A stretch of DNA of 64,000 nt from an uncultured Bacteroidales bacterium (GTDB lineage Bacteria; Bacteroidota; Bacteroidia; Bacteroidales; UBA932). Both the position numbers and the translations under genes were made by a program. The notes under the pieces were generated by a model, which ran no database searches, was not told the DNA's origin, and saw nothing but the letters and a program-made list of their open reading frames with translations. Positions 8,597-17,225 of this stretch are shown in pieces. The stretch lies in the NCBI GenBank assembly GCA_900316245.1, contig ONCE01000015.1, forward strand, positions 1 through 64,000, given 5' to 3'. Numbering within the stretch: position 1 is the stretch's first letter; every line of letters starts with the position of its first letter.

Positions 8597-9199
8597 ATGG
8601 ACAAGAAAAGTTATGCATTTGGAATGAGCGTGGCTTCCAGCTTCTATCAGCAGGGAATCCACGTGGCTAACGTAGACGATTTTTTGAAAGGTCTCAAGGA
8701 TATGCTTACCGGCGGTAAGCTGGATCTCACTATGGATGAGGCCGGTGCAGCCCTGGAAGCCTTCTATAAGGAACTGGAAGAGGAAACTTCCGAGCGGGCC
8801 GCAGCAGCCGGCGCCGCCGCAAAGGCCGAAGGTGAGAAATTCCTGGCCCAGATGGCCAAGGATCCTCAGGTGAAAGCCACCGGAAGCGGCCTTATGTACA
8901 AGGTGATCAAGGAAGGTACCGGCAAGAAGCCCAAGGCTACCGACAAGGTATACTGCCACTACGAGGGCAGCTTCCCGGACGGAAAGGTGTTCGACAGCTC
9001 CTACAAGCGCGGAGAGCCCATCGAGTTTGGCCTCAATCAGGTTATCAAGGGTTGGACCGAGGGTCTGCAGCTGATGAGCGAAGGCGCCAAGTACGAACTC
9101 TATCTCCCGTACCACCTGGCTTACGGCGAGTCCGGCACCCACGGAATTCCTCCGTGCAGCGCCCTCAAGTTTGTGGTGGAACTTATCGAGGTAAGATAA
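8597..9199 (+). CDS. FKBP-type peptidyl-prolyl cis-trans isomerase
   Basis: A 200-residue FKBP of the Mip/FkpA layout: a helical amino-terminal dimerisation region (residues 1-75, alanine- and glutamate-rich) followed by the FKBP domain (about 90-200) with VYCHYEGSFPDGKVFDSSY, the VIKGWTEGL active-site loop and YELYLPYHLAYGESG. It catalyses prolyl isomerisation during protein folding. Unlike most Mip proteins it has no signal peptide, so it should act in the cytoplasm. A REP-like palindrome fills the gap to the next gene. Confidence 0.92.
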   Translation: MDKKSYAFGMSVASSFYQQGIHVANVDDFLKGLKDMLTGGKLDLTMDEAGAALEAFYKELEEETSERAAAAGAAAKAEGEKFLAQMAKDPQVKATGSGLMYKVIKEGTGKKPKATDKVYCHYEGSFPDGKVFDSSYKRGEPIEFGLNQVIKGWTEGLQLMSEGAKYELYLPYHLAYGESGTHGIPPCSALKFVVELIEVR

Positions 9200-9201
9200 G
9201 G

Positions 9202-9227
9202 GATCCCGGGTCAAGCCCGGGATGAGG
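9202..9227 (+). repeat. REP-like palindrome (GATnCCCGG family)
   Basis: GATCCCGGGTCAAGCCCGGGATGAGG occupies nearly the whole 30-base gap between the FKBP gene and pnuC, two bases after a stop and just before a start. As RNA it would form an eight-pair hairpin in the spacer. Confidence 0.75.
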
Positions 9228-9229
9228 GG

Positions 9230-9817
9230 ATGGACACTGTCATTCAGGCCATAGAGATTTTTGCGGCGGTTACCGGAGTCGTGTATGTGATTCTGGAAAT
9301 CCTGCAGAAGAACGCCATGTGGTGGGTAGGCATCCTTTCGGGTGCCGCCTGTGCATTTGAGTTTGCCACCCAGCACGTGTGGGCCTCTATGGGCCTGAAT
9401 ATCTATTATGTGGGAATGTCCGTATTGGGCCTGATCCAATGGAAGAAGGCCAGTACGGAGGTGGGGGAGCATACCATCCACCTGAATATGATGACCCACC
9501 GGGTCCGGATGATAAGTCTGGGCATCCTGGTGGTGGGTATTTCCGTCCTTACCCCCATTCTCAAAAACACCGGAGATGCCGCCCCCGTCCTGGACGGCCT
9601 GGCCGTTACCCTCAGCGTCATTGCCACTTGGTGGCTCGCACAGAGCTACTTGGAGCAGTGGATGCTCTGGATACTGGCCGATCTCCTGAATACGGCCATC
9701 TGCCTCACTACTGGGCAGTACTGGATGGCCGCTATGTACCTGGCCTATATTGCCAGTGCAGTCTATGGCTATTTCCATTGGAAAAACCACGGAGAATATG
9801 TAAATTTGAGGGATTAA
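9230..9817 (+). CDS. pnuC: PnuC-family vitamin transporter
   Basis: A 195-residue membrane protein with about seven hydrophobic segments, the SWEET-like PnuC fold that moves nicotinamide riboside (PnuC), riboflavin (PnuX) or thiamine (PnuT) by facilitated diffusion. Supporting motifs are the early WWVGILSGAACAFEF, the NIYYVGMSVLGLIQWKK helix with its family tryptophan-lysine end, and the late AAMYLAYIASAVYGYFHW. Members of this family in Bacteroidota often carry thiamine, so the substrate is left open. It precedes a kinase-like gene by 13 bases. Confidence 0.85.
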   Translation: MDTVIQAIEIFAAVTGVVYVILEILQKNAMWWVGILSGAACAFEFATQHVWASMGLNIYYVGMSVLGLIQWKKASTEVGEHTIHLNMMTHRVRMISLGILVVGISVLTPILKNTGDAAPVLDGLAVTLSVIATWWLAQSYLEQWMLWILADLLNTAICLTTGQYWMAAMYLAYIASAVYGYFHWKNHGEYVNLRD

Positions 9818-9830
9818 AACTAATAACAGA

Positions 9831-10646
9831 ATGCAATTAATCGTAGACTGTGGTGCCACCAAGACGGATTGGGGCATTGTGGAAGCAGGAAAAGTGGTCC
9901 GCAGCGTCCGTACGCCCGGATTTAACCTCGTTCAAACGCCGGAAGAAACCCTGAACGCCATCCTGAATCAGGCGGCTAAGGAGATTGGTCCCGGCGTTGA
10001 GGAAGTGCATTTTTATGCAGCCGGTCTGGTAGGGGAGTCTCCCGTAGACCTGGGCAAATGGTTCCCCGGAGCCCCCATCGAGTACGCCTCCGATATGCTG
10101 GGCGCCGCCCGTGCCGTCTGCGGTCACGGTCCCGGCGTGGCAGCCATTCTGGGAACCGGTGCAAACACCTGTGAATTTGACGGAAAAGACATAGTCTGGA
10201 AGGTGAACTGCGGCGGCTTCATCCTGGGAGATGAAGGCTCCGGCGCCGTGCTGGGCAAGTTGTTCATCACAGACTATCTCAAGAGTTATATGCCCCAGGA
10301 CATCTATGACGAGTTCCAGGAGCAGTACAAACTGGACTATATCACCGTGGTCAAGAATGTGTATGGCAGCCAGGCCCCGGCCCGTTATCTGGGCAGTTTC
10401 GCCCCCTTCGTGCTGGCTCACTATGACAAGAGCGAATATGCCCAGGAACTGGTGGAAAGCAACTTCCGCCACCTTTTCGAGCGCACGCTCAGCCAATACA
10501 AGAAAGACCTTCCCGTGGGTGTCGTGGGCGGCTTCGGCTATGCCTGCAAAGACATCCTGGCCCGGATGGGCAAGGAATACGGTGTCACTTTCTCCCGTTT
10601 TATGAGCACCCCCAACGAGGGTCTTGCAGAATACCATGCCTTATAA
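9831..10646 (+). CDS. BadF/BadG-type ATPase, N-acetylglucosamine-kinase-like
   Basis: A 271-residue ASKHA-fold protein: phosphate-1 loop LIVDCGATKTDWG (residues 3-15), connect-1 and phosphate-2 motif AILGTGANTCEFDG near 105, GFILGDEGSGAVLG near 131, and an adenosine motif GVVGGFGYACKD near 225. This matches short N-acetylglucosamine kinase-like proteins of the BadF/BadG/BcrA family. It sits between pnuC and recR; its last codons overlap the recR start. The phosphorylated substrate cannot be read from sequence. Confidence 0.82.
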   Translation: MQLIVDCGATKTDWGIVEAGKVVRSVRTPGFNLVQTPEETLNAILNQAAKEIGPGVEEVHFYAAGLVGESPVDLGKWFPGAPIEYASDMLGAARAVCGHGPGVAAILGTGANTCEFDGKDIVWKVNCGGFILGDEGSGAVLGKLFITDYLKSYMPQDIYDEFQEQYKLDYITVVKNVYGSQAPARYLGSFAPFVLAHYDKSEYAQELVESNFRHLFERTLSQYKKDLPVGVVGGFGYACKDILARMGKEYGVTFSRFMSTPNEGLAEYHAL

Positions 10647-11262
10647 AGAGACGTATCCGTCGGCCCTCCTTTCAGAAGCGGTGGAGGCCATCAGCTCGCT
10701 TCCCGGCGTAGGCCGAAGAAGTGCGCTGCGCCTGGCCCTGCACCTTCTCAAGCAGCCGGCGCAGAACGTCCATCATTTTACTTCGGCCATAGACAATCTG
10801 CGGGACAACGTGTGCTATTGCCGCCGTTGCCGTATGATTTCGGACGAAGAAATCTGTTCCATCTGCTCGGACCGCAGCCGCAACCAGAACCTCATCTGCG
10901 TGGTGGCCAGCGTCCGGGACGTGATGAGCATTGAAGCTACCGGCCAGTACCACGGCGTGTACCACGTACTGGGCGGCATCATTTCTCCCCTGGCCGGGGT
11001 GGGTCCGTCGGACCTGACCATTCAGGAACTGGTGGACCGCGTAAAAGCCATCGAAAACCCGGCCGATGCAGAGATTATCCTGGCCCTTAGCGGAGACGTG
11101 GAAGGGGAAACCACAGCCTTCTACATTTACCGCCAAGTAGAAAACCTGGGCGTCAAAGTGTCGTCCCTGGCCCGTGGACTGGGCTTTGGAGACGACCTGG
11201 AGTACGCCGACACACTAACCCTTGGCCGATCCATAATTAACCGACAAATCTTTAAACCATGA
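10636..11262 (+). CDS. recR: Recombination mediator RecR
   Basis: RecR works with RecF and RecO to load RecA at gaps. The 208-residue protein has the helix-hairpin-helix SSLPGVGRRSALRLALHLL, a four-cysteine zinc finger (C62, C65, C74, C77), and the Toprim core beginning VVASVRDVMSIEATGQYHGVYHVLGG. I use the ATG at 10636; an upstream TTG at 10624 is in frame but less likely. The start lies inside the end of the preceding gene, and the stop overlaps the next start by four bases, so three genes to queC form a coupled run. Confidence 0.95.
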   Translation: MPYKETYPSALLSEAVEAISSLPGVGRRSALRLALHLLKQPAQNVHHFTSAIDNLRDNVCYCRRCRMISDEEICSICSDRSRNQNLICVVASVRDVMSIEATGQYHGVYHVLGGIISPLAGVGPSDLTIQELVDRVKAIENPADAEIILALSGDVEGETTAFYIYRQVENLGVKVSSLARGLGFGDDLEYADTLTLGRSIINRQIFKP

Positions 11263-12419
11263 ACCCTGAAGCTTCGCGTTGCCTTTTGTGCAAGAAACCG
11301 AAATGTGCCATGCAGGGATGCCCCGTGCATACGCCCGTCCCGGAGTGTATGCAGCTGTACCGCCAAGGCCTCCTGGAGGAGGCGGGCAAGATGCTGTTCC
11401 AGAACAACCCGCTTACGGCCGTCACCTCCCAGGTGTGCGACTGGAAGCAGTTCTGCTACGGCCACTGCGTGCTCAACGTGAAGATGATTCCCATCCGCTG
11501 GTACGAGATTGAACAAGAAATCTCGGGCCAATATCTGGAGACCTGCCGCCTGGAACGCCAGTCGGAGGAATTCGGCGGCAAGCGCATCGCCATTGTAGGC
11601 GCCGGCCCGGCCGGCATTGCCGCTGCCGTATGGCTGTACCAGGCCGGCGGAGAGGTAACGCTTTTTGATGCCAATCCCCGGATGGGCGGCGTGCTGCGCT
11701 ATGGCATTCCCGCCTTCCGTCTTGACAAGAAATACTGTGATTCCTACGAGAAAATTCTCACAGAAGCCGGCGTGGAATTCCGCGGCGGGGTAGAGCTGGG
11801 AAAGGACATCACCGTTAAGGAATTATCGGCCTCCTACGATGCCGTGCTGCTGGCCATCGGGGCCGAAGAACCCTCCTCCCTGCACATCCCCGGAGACGAG
11901 CGTGCCGTGCAGGCCCTGCCTTTCCTCAAGAACCCTTCGGCCTATAAACTGGGCAAGAAGGTGATTGTGATTGGCGGCGGCAATGTGGCTATGGACGCCT
12001 GCCGTACCGCCGTGCGCCAGGGAGCCGAAACGTGGGTCTACTACCGCAAGACCTTTGAAAATATGCCCGCCAACCCTATGGAGGTGGAAGAAGCAAAGGC
12101 CGATGGAGTCCAGTTCAAGGTATTCCAGGCGCCGGTGGAGGTGAAGGAAGGCGGCGTGGTGTTCCGCGACTGCGAGAACGTGGAGCCGGAGGACGGTGGC
12201 CGCGTGGTTACCCGCATCATCGAAGGAACGGACCACTTTGTAGAATGTGACACCCTCCTGACGGCCATCAGCGAGAAGCCGGATTCCGAACTGCTGGAAG
12301 CGGCTCAGGGCTATGAGAACGTGTTCCTGGCCGGAGACTTCCTGACCGGTCCCAAGACCGTGGTGGAAGCCGTGGCCAGTGCCCGGGAGGCTCTGGAAGC
12401 AATGAAGACTAAAATATGA
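11259..12419 (+). CDS. GltD-like NAD(P)/FAD oxidoreductase with 4Fe-4S motif
   Basis: A 386-residue flavoprotein resembling the small subunit of glutamate synthase and PreT-type reductases. The amino end has cysteine clusters (CLLCKKPKC...GCPVHTPVPEC and QVCDWKQFCYGHC) for an iron-sulfur centre, then an FAD motif IVGAGPAGIAAA near 111 and an NAD(P) motif IVIGGGNVAMDACRTA near 230, ending in the FLAGDFLTGPKTVVEAVASAREA FAD loop. It is shorter than GltD (about 470). No large glutamate synthase subunit is nearby, so the electron acceptor is unknown. Starts overlap recR and queC by ATGA. Confidence 0.88.
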   Translation: MNPEASRCLLCKKPKCAMQGCPVHTPVPECMQLYRQGLLEEAGKMLFQNNPLTAVTSQVCDWKQFCYGHCVLNVKMIPIRWYEIEQEISGQYLETCRLERQSEEFGGKRIAIVGAGPAGIAAAVWLYQAGGEVTLFDANPRMGGVLRYGIPAFRLDKKYCDSYEKILTEAGVEFRGGVELGKDITVKELSASYDAVLLAIGAEEPSSLHIPGDERAVQALPFLKNPSAYKLGKKVIVIGGGNVAMDACRTAVRQGAETWVYYRKTFENMPANPMEVEEAKADGVQFKVFQAPVEVKEGGVVFRDCENVEPEDGGRVVTRIIEGTDHFVECDTLLTAISEKPDSELLEAAQGYENVFLAGDFLTGPKTVVEAVASAREALEAMKTKI

Positions 12420-13057
12420 AAGGACTCCTGATTTACTCCGGCGGCCTGGACAGTACCACGCTGCTTTACGAATACAAGGACAGCATTGACCTGGCCGTTA
12501 CCTTTGACTATGGCTCCAAGCACAACGCCAAAGAGATAGCCTGTGCCAAGGAGAACTGCCAGCGGCTGGGAATCAGGCATCTGATCATTCCGCTGGGCTT
12601 TATCGGCCAGTATTTCAAGAGCGACCTCCTGCAGAGCGGGGGAGAGATTCCCGAAGGCTCCTATGCCGATGAGAATATGAAAAGCACCGTGGTGCCCTTC
12701 CGCAACGGCATTATGCTGGCGGTGGCGGCCGGCCTGGCAGAGAGTTATAGCCTGGATACCGTGCTGCTGGCCAACCACAGCGGAGACCACGCCATCTACC
12801 CGGACTGCCGCCCGGAATTCATAGACGCCTTCTCCGCCGCCGTCAAGGCCGGCACCTACGAAGGCATCCAGGTGGTATCCCCCTACTGCAACATCACCAA
12901 GCGGGACATTGCCCTTCGTGGCAAAGCCCTCGGCCTGGATTACTCTTTAACTTACTCCTGCTACAAAGGCGGCGAAAAGCACTGCGGCAAGTGCGGCACC
13001 TGCGTAGAACGAAAAGAAGCCCTTGCGGGCTTCGATCCTACGGTATATGAAGATTAA
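12416..13057 (+). CDS. queC: 7-cyano-7-deazaguanine synthase
   Basis: QueC uses ATP and ammonia to turn 7-carboxy-7-deazaguanine into preQ0. The 213-residue protein opens with the PP-loop SGGLDSTTL (residues 8-16) and closes with the zinc cysteines C182, C190, C193 and C196. With queD and queE 8 kb upstream on the same strand this gives three of the four steps from GTP to preQ0. Start overlaps the preceding reductase by four bases. Confidence 0.96.
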   Translation: MKGLLIYSGGLDSTTLLYEYKDSIDLAVTFDYGSKHNAKEIACAKENCQRLGIRHLIIPLGFIGQYFKSDLLQSGGEIPEGSYADENMKSTVVPFRNGIMLAVAAGLAESYSLDTVLLANHSGDHAIYPDCRPEFIDAFSAAVKAGTYEGIQVVSPYCNITKRDIALRGKALGLDYSLTYSCYKGGEKHCGKCGTCVERKEALAGFDPTVYED

Positions 13058-13060
13058 GGA

Positions 13061-14161
13061 CTAGGGCAGTTCCAGTTCAAAATCTACAATCTTTTCCGAG
13101 AGTTCGAAATACATATAGGACGCCTCGAACGGGACCGTTTCCGAGAGCGCGTATTCCGCGCTGCCGGTAAGCGCATAGAGCTGCTCCATCACCTCTTTCC
13201 GCTGCCGTTTGAGCGGAAGAATCTGTGCACGGCTGCAGTCCATGGCACCGACAACGGCGTCCCGGTACATAGGAATGAATTCCGCATAGAAACGGCTCCT
13301 GTTTGTGAACCAGGCCGTCCACGTGGCCCGCAAACGCGCAGCCGCTGCATCATCTTCCTCTGCCGGCCCTGCTAAAGCCTGCATTTCGGCCAGATAGGAA
13401 GCATCGGCCTTCCCGTATTTTCTATTGAAAAGGTCCATCCCTTCCTTTCGGGCGGTCTCTATCATCCCATAAGCCTTTTGCTGGAGACTGTACTCATCCT
13501 GAGCGAGCCCGGTCATCTTGGTTACCAGCTGATACTGCTTCTGGGACGCTGCGCGTTTACCCTTGTCGGCATTCATTTTCTTGGTCACAGAGGCTCCCAG
13601 GCCGGATTGCTCCATAAATTCCTTCCGCTGTTCGTCCGACATATTTTCCATAGCCTCCACATCTTTGGTGGTGAGTCCGCCGGTCTGGGCCGCCATCATT
13701 TTGTCGGCCAGCGCTTTCTGCTCGGCCTCTGAGAGGTTGCCGCTCTGCATTTTGGCTACATCGGCCTGGCTCAGTCCCATACTGCTCAGGCGCCCTTTCA
13801 TAGTGGACATTGCCAACGCCTTGGCCTCTGATTCACTCATCTGTGAAGCCTGACTGGCGGTCTTCTTGGTTCCACCCACTTTCCCGGCCATCACATCGTG
13901 ACGGACACCCGGGGCAAGACTTTTGGCCTGCATATCGTTGATTTGCTGCTGGGCATCTCTCCAAGCTTCCATAAACTCGTTCAGGATGTCGGAATCCGGG
14001 GCCTCCTTCCGGTTGGGGTCGTTGTGCTCATTCCAGTGTCTGAGCAGTTGGGCCGATGACGGTAAATCGGGTGTCATCGCCATCACGGCTTCAGGGGTCA
14101 TCTGGGCCCGGGCTGGCAGCAGCATAGCCAGGGCAAAGAGGGTAACGAATAACTTTTTCAT
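13061..14161 (-). CDS. Secreted hypothetical protein, charged helical
   Basis: A 366-residue protein not recognised as a known family. It has a clear signal peptide (MKKLFVTLFALAMLLPARAQ), then a long region rich in alanine, methionine, glutamine and lysine predicted to be helical, with loosely repeated phrases about MSESEAKALAM, LSEAEQKALADKMMA and MSDEQRKEFME (residues 105-190), and a more globular last third with aromatic residues. It starts three bases after the stop of the OmpA-like gene upstream, so the two are probably one transcript; it may be an envelope partner of that protein, which is inference. It converges with queC. Confidence 0.75.
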   Translation of the reverse strand: MKKLFVTLFALAMLLPARAQMTPEAVMAMTPDLPSSAQLLRHWNEHNDPNRKEAPDSDILNEFMEAWRDAQQQINDMQAKSLAPGVRHDVMAGKVGGTKKTASQASQMSESEAKALAMSTMKGRLSSMGLSQADVAKMQSGNLSEAEQKALADKMMAAQTGGLTTKDVEAMENMSDEQRKEFMEQSGLGASVTKKMNADKGKRAASQKQYQLVTKMTGLAQDEYSLQQKAYGMIETARKEGMDLFNRKYGKADASYLAEMQALAGPAEEDDAAAARLRATWTAWFTNRSRFYAEFIPMYRDAVVGAMDCSRAQILPLKRQRKEVMEQLYALTGSAEYALSETVPFEASYMYFELSEKIVDFELELP

Positions 14162-14164
14162 AAC

Positions 14165-15457
14165 CTACTTCTTTACGAATTCCACACGGCGGTTCTTGGC
14201 ACGGCCTTCTTCGGTGCCGTTGGAAGCGATGGGCTCGTGGGAACCCTTGCCCACGGGCGTGAGGCGGGATTCGGCAATCCCTTCTTCTACCAGAGCGGCT
14301 ACAATGGCTTCTGCACGCTTCTGGGACAGGGGATCGTTCACTTTGTCGGAGCCGCTGCTGTCGCAGTGACCCTGTACCTCGAATTCCAGATTGGGATTCT
14401 CCTGCATCAGTTTGGCAATGCGGTTTATCTCCACCATCGATTCGGGTTTAAGATCGGCCTTTCCTACTTCAAAGGTGATGGCGTAGGTGATGATCTTTCC
14501 GTCGGAGGACAGGCGGTCGTAGAGGGGAACGGCTCCCTGGGCCAGGCGGACGTTGGAAATGCCGCTGTAGATGTAATTTCCGGAATGGCTGAACCAGAAG
14601 CATTGGGGAGCCAGGGCCAGGGGAATGTTGATGACGCGCTGGCCGTTGACGTAGCCCTTGAGGGCCCTCTTGTTGAAGGAGAAGGCAAAGTGGTTCCAAT
14701 CTCCGGGTTTGAGGGGATTGTCTTTACCGTTATAATCCGATAGGCCGTCGTTCAGGCCCATTTCCTTTTTGCCTAGGATGGTAGAAGCGCCATCCGGCTT
14801 CAGGACGTTCCAGGAGAGGCTGGAAGAGCCGTCACCTCTGTAATAGAAATCGATATTGCTGGACTTGTTTTCGTCATCGGCGCTGGCAAAAACCAGGATG
14901 AGGTTATTGCTGCCGCTTTCCCGTTCGTCTTCGTAATCTCCGGGAGTTCCCAGGAAGACGTCATATTCCAGGGTGAATACGTCCGGAAGGAAAGAGCGCG
15001 GCTCTTTCATCAGGGGAATCACGGCTCCGCTTCCGTCGTCCGTGAAGGCGATGATCTTTCGGCCTTCGATGGATCCTACCTCCGCATAACCGCTGATGAG
15101 GTCCCATCGGGACGGGAACTCACCCATCTGCTCATTGGCAAAGTCATCTTCGAAGAAAATCTCGTCGCCGGGGACAAAGTCGCTCTTGGCGTAGGCCGTG
15201 TTTACCGGCTTCTTTTGGGCGGCGGGTTCAGTGGCAGGGGTGGCGGGGGCTGCAGGTTTTTCCGCATCGGCCTCCTTCTTTCCCTTTTTGCCGATTTTTC
15301 CGTCCAGGACGTCGTTTACGCCCTTTTCTACTTTTTGGCCGATGTTCTGCTCGGCGGCGTTCTTGGCTCTTTCGCCCAGTCTCTCCAGAAAACTCTGGGC
15401 TTGTGCGCTGCTGCACAGGATGGACAGCATCGCAACAGACAGAAGTAATCGTTTCAT
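14165..15457 (-). CDS. OmpA-family C-terminal domain envelope protein
   Basis: A 430-residue exported protein with signal peptide MKRLLLSVAMLSILCSSAQAQ, a basic and proline/alanine-rich linker, a central region resembling a concanavalin-like lectin sandwich (residues about 100-310), and a C-terminal OmpA peptidoglycan-binding domain (about 320-430) with ITFEVGKADLKPES, VQGHCDSSGSDKVND and QKRAEAI...GRAKNRRVEF. The ATG at 15457 is chosen because it gives the signal peptide; 20 upstream in-frame codons do not fit. It leads a two-gene unit with the downstream hypothetical. Confidence 0.85.
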   Translation of the reverse strand: MKRLLLSVAMLSILCSSAQAQSFLERLGERAKNAAEQNIGQKVEKGVNDVLDGKIGKKGKKEADAEKPAAPATPATEPAAQKKPVNTAYAKSDFVPGDEIFFEDDFANEQMGEFPSRWDLISGYAEVGSIEGRKIIAFTDDGSGAVIPLMKEPRSFLPDVFTLEYDVFLGTPGDYEDERESGSNNLILVFASADDENKSSNIDFYYRGDGSSSLSWNVLKPDGASTILGKKEMGLNDGLSDYNGKDNPLKPGDWNHFAFSFNKRALKGYVNGQRVINIPLALAPQCFWFSHSGNYIYSGISNVRLAQGAVPLYDRLSSDGKIITYAITFEVGKADLKPESMVEINRIAKLMQENPNLEFEVQGHCDSSGSDKVNDPLSQKRAEAIVAALVEEGIAESRLTPVGKGSHEPIASNGTEEGRAKNRRVEFVKK

Positions 15458-15588
15458 ATCATAAGTGTTTAAGTATTGGCCCTTAGTAGTGAGCAAAGAT
15501 CGTTTTTTTACCATCAAAAAGCACCACCCAAAAGGGTGGAAGTGGTGGGGCTGGTACCATCCAGAAGGGTAATGATGGAAGAAATTCT

Positions 15589-15596
15589 TATTTTTG
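15589..15596 (+). promoter_or_regulatory. Bacteroidota -7 element four bases from a start codon
   Basis: TATTTTTG fits TAnnTTTG exactly. Its last base is only four bases before the ATG at 15601, so the expected transcript begins at or next to the start codon (leaderless). Confidence 0.55.
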
Positions 15597-15600
15597 TAGT

Positions 15601-16785
15601 ATGAAACGTACTGTCCTAAATTTTCTGCTATTTCTGGCGTTCCTTCCGCTGGAAGCCTACAATGACCATCGCGGCCATAACTTGGATTCTTTGGAACGGG
15701 TAGTCGCCCGGTGGACTCCGGATGCCGTGGACCGCGCGTCGGAGCAGGAGTTGCTGGAATTGAACCGGGCCTACCGGGACCTGATGCTGGGATATGCCGT
15801 CATCAATGGGGAAAAGTGCATTTTCTACGGCCGGAAGGCTCTGTCCATCAGCCATCCCCGTGGCTGGGAGGAGGCCAATGCAGACGCTTACCGTAATATC
15901 GGCCAGCAGTATTATGGCCGGGAGCAGTACGACAGCGCAATGGTTTATTACCAGGCGGCCCTCGCCAGCGTTGAAAAGATGGCCTCCGGCGCCACGTCTC
16001 CTTTAAGGCCGGAAGGGTATTCCCAGTTGGATGTGGACAACGCCCGGTCGGCCCTGTATGGCACCATCGGCAATCTTTATAATATGATGGGAGATGTTCC
16101 CCAGGCTATGGAGTGGTACGCCAAGGCCGGTGAAATCTTTGAACAATATGGCTGGAACGAGAGCAATTCCGTTCTCCATTATAATATGGGTGAAACCTGG
16201 GTGGACGAGGGCGAACTGAAAAAGGCACGGAAAGAGTACGACCGGGCTATGGAATATGCCCAGGCCTCCGGGGATTCGCTCATAATGGTTGAAGTATGGA
16301 AAGGCTACGGCCGCCTGTATATGGAACAGGGCAGAACCTGGAAGTCCCTCCCTTATTTGAGAAAGGCCGATGCCTACTACGCCGCCCACCCGGATTACGC
16401 CCCTACCTTCCGGACGGAGAATCTGGATTATATGAAAGAAGTATTGGGCCGACAGAAGAGGCAGCTGGGCATTCTGGCCGGAGCTCTCGTGGCCCTGGCA
16501 CTGATAGCGGCGGGTGTTGTCGTGGGCCGAAAGAAAGGGAAGGAAGAAAAGGAAACGTCTTCGAAAGAACCGGCCCCCGTTGCGGCCACTGCGCCGGAAC
16601 TCACGTCCCGTGATAAAGAGATCCTGGACCTGCTGGCCAAAGGATATACGGCCACGCAGATTGCCGAAGCCCTGTCTCTCAGCCCTGAGACCATCCGCTG
16701 GTACCGCAAGCGCCTCCTCGAGAAGTTCGATGTGGCCAACACCCCCGAACTCATCTTCCAGGCCCGCGAGCAGGGCGTTATCTAA
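15601..16785 (+). CDS. Membrane-anchored TPR protein with LuxR-type HTH
   Basis: A 394-residue regulator: signal-like start MKRTVLNFLLFLAFLPLEAYN, several tetratricopeptide repeats (about residues 75-270; for example ALYGTIGNLYNMMGDVPQAMEWYAKAGE in outline), a membrane segment near 285-305 (ILAGALVALALIAAGVVVG), a charged linker, and a GerE/LuxR helix-turn-helix (about 335-394; LTSRDKEILDLLAKGYTATQIAEAL). This layout would place the repeats outside and the DNA-binding domain inside the cell. Targets are unknown; the neighbouring OmpA-like operon is divergent and a natural candidate. Confidence 0.85.
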   Translation: MKRTVLNFLLFLAFLPLEAYNDHRGHNLDSLERVVARWTPDAVDRASEQELLELNRAYRDLMLGYAVINGEKCIFYGRKALSISHPRGWEEANADAYRNIGQQYYGREQYDSAMVYYQAALASVEKMASGATSPLRPEGYSQLDVDNARSALYGTIGNLYNMMGDVPQAMEWYAKAGEIFEQYGWNESNSVLHYNMGETWVDEGELKKARKEYDRAMEYAQASGDSLIMVEVWKGYGRLYMEQGRTWKSLPYLRKADAYYAAHPDYAPTFRTENLDYMKEVLGRQKRQLGILAGALVALALIAAGVVVGRKKGKEEKETSSKEPAPVAATAPELTSRDKEILDLLAKGYTATQIAEALSLSPETIRWYRKRLLEKFDVANTPELIFQAREQGVI

Positions 16786-16817
16786 CAAAAAACGACCTCC
16801 AGAACGGGGGTCGATTT
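16786..16817. terminator. Bidirectional terminator between convergent genes
   Basis: CGACCTCC-AGAAC-GGGGGTCG flanked by an A run before and a T-rich run after (ATTTTCTTTCT) serves the TPR/LuxR gene and the small lipoprotein gene on the other strand. Confidence 0.75.
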
Positions 16818-16839
16818 TCTTTCTGAGGAAAAGAAGAAC

Positions 16840-17055
16840 TTAGTCGTTCTTCACAGCCTCTTTAACATCCTCGGCGGCTTCCTGCACAGCCTCGGCTGCA
16901 TCCTTAACGGCGTCCTTTACATCCTCAGCAGCTTCTTCTACCTGCTCCTGAGCATCTTTCTCAGCGGCCTTCTCCTTCTTGGAGTTGTTGTTACCACAAG
17001 CTACGGCAGTCATCATCATGGCTGCAACAGCAACGAACATGAATACTTTCTTCAT
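16840..17055 (-). CDS. Small lipoprotein with amphipathic repeat helix
   Basis: A 71-residue protein with a lipoprotein signal (MKKVFMFVAVAAMMMTAVAC, lipidated cysteine at 20), a short polar GNNNSKKEK spacer and a single long helix of repeating EAAEDVKDAVKDA-type units of about 11 residues. Such 11-mer alanine/lysine/glutamate repeats resemble LEA-like or apolipoprotein-like helices that lie on membranes; a structural or stress role in the envelope is inference. The ATG at 17055 gives the signal peptide, and a good -7 element lies 44 bases upstream. Confidence 0.75.
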   Translation of the reverse strand: MKKVFMFVAVAAMMMTAVACGNNNSKKEKAAEKDAQEQVEEAAEDVKDAVKDAAEAVQEAAEDVKEAVKND

Positions 17056-17099
17056 AGTTTTAACACTTTTATAAACGAACACTACTAATTATCTGGCTG

Positions 17100-17107
17100 C
17101 AAATTTA
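17100..17107 (-). promoter_or_regulatory. -7 element of the small lipoprotein gene
   Basis: On the minus strand TAAATTTG matches TAnnTTTG exactly, 44 bases before the ATG at 17055. Confidence 0.55.
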
Positions 17108-17194
17108 CGCCCTTTTTTTCAAAAAGAAAAGGAATTTTTTAAAAATTTAATTACAGATTGTAAGCGGCCTTCTGGGAGAAAGGTGAAAAAAAGC

Positions 17195-17225
17195 CTTGCA
17201 CTTTCGGGAATTTTGCGTACTTTTG
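17195..17225 (+). promoter_or_regulatory. Complete -33/-7 promoter of corA
   Basis: CTTG at 17195-17198 and TACTTTTG at 17218-17225 are separated by 19 bases, the usual Bacteroidota spacing. The leader to the ATG is about 80 bases. Confidence 0.7.
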
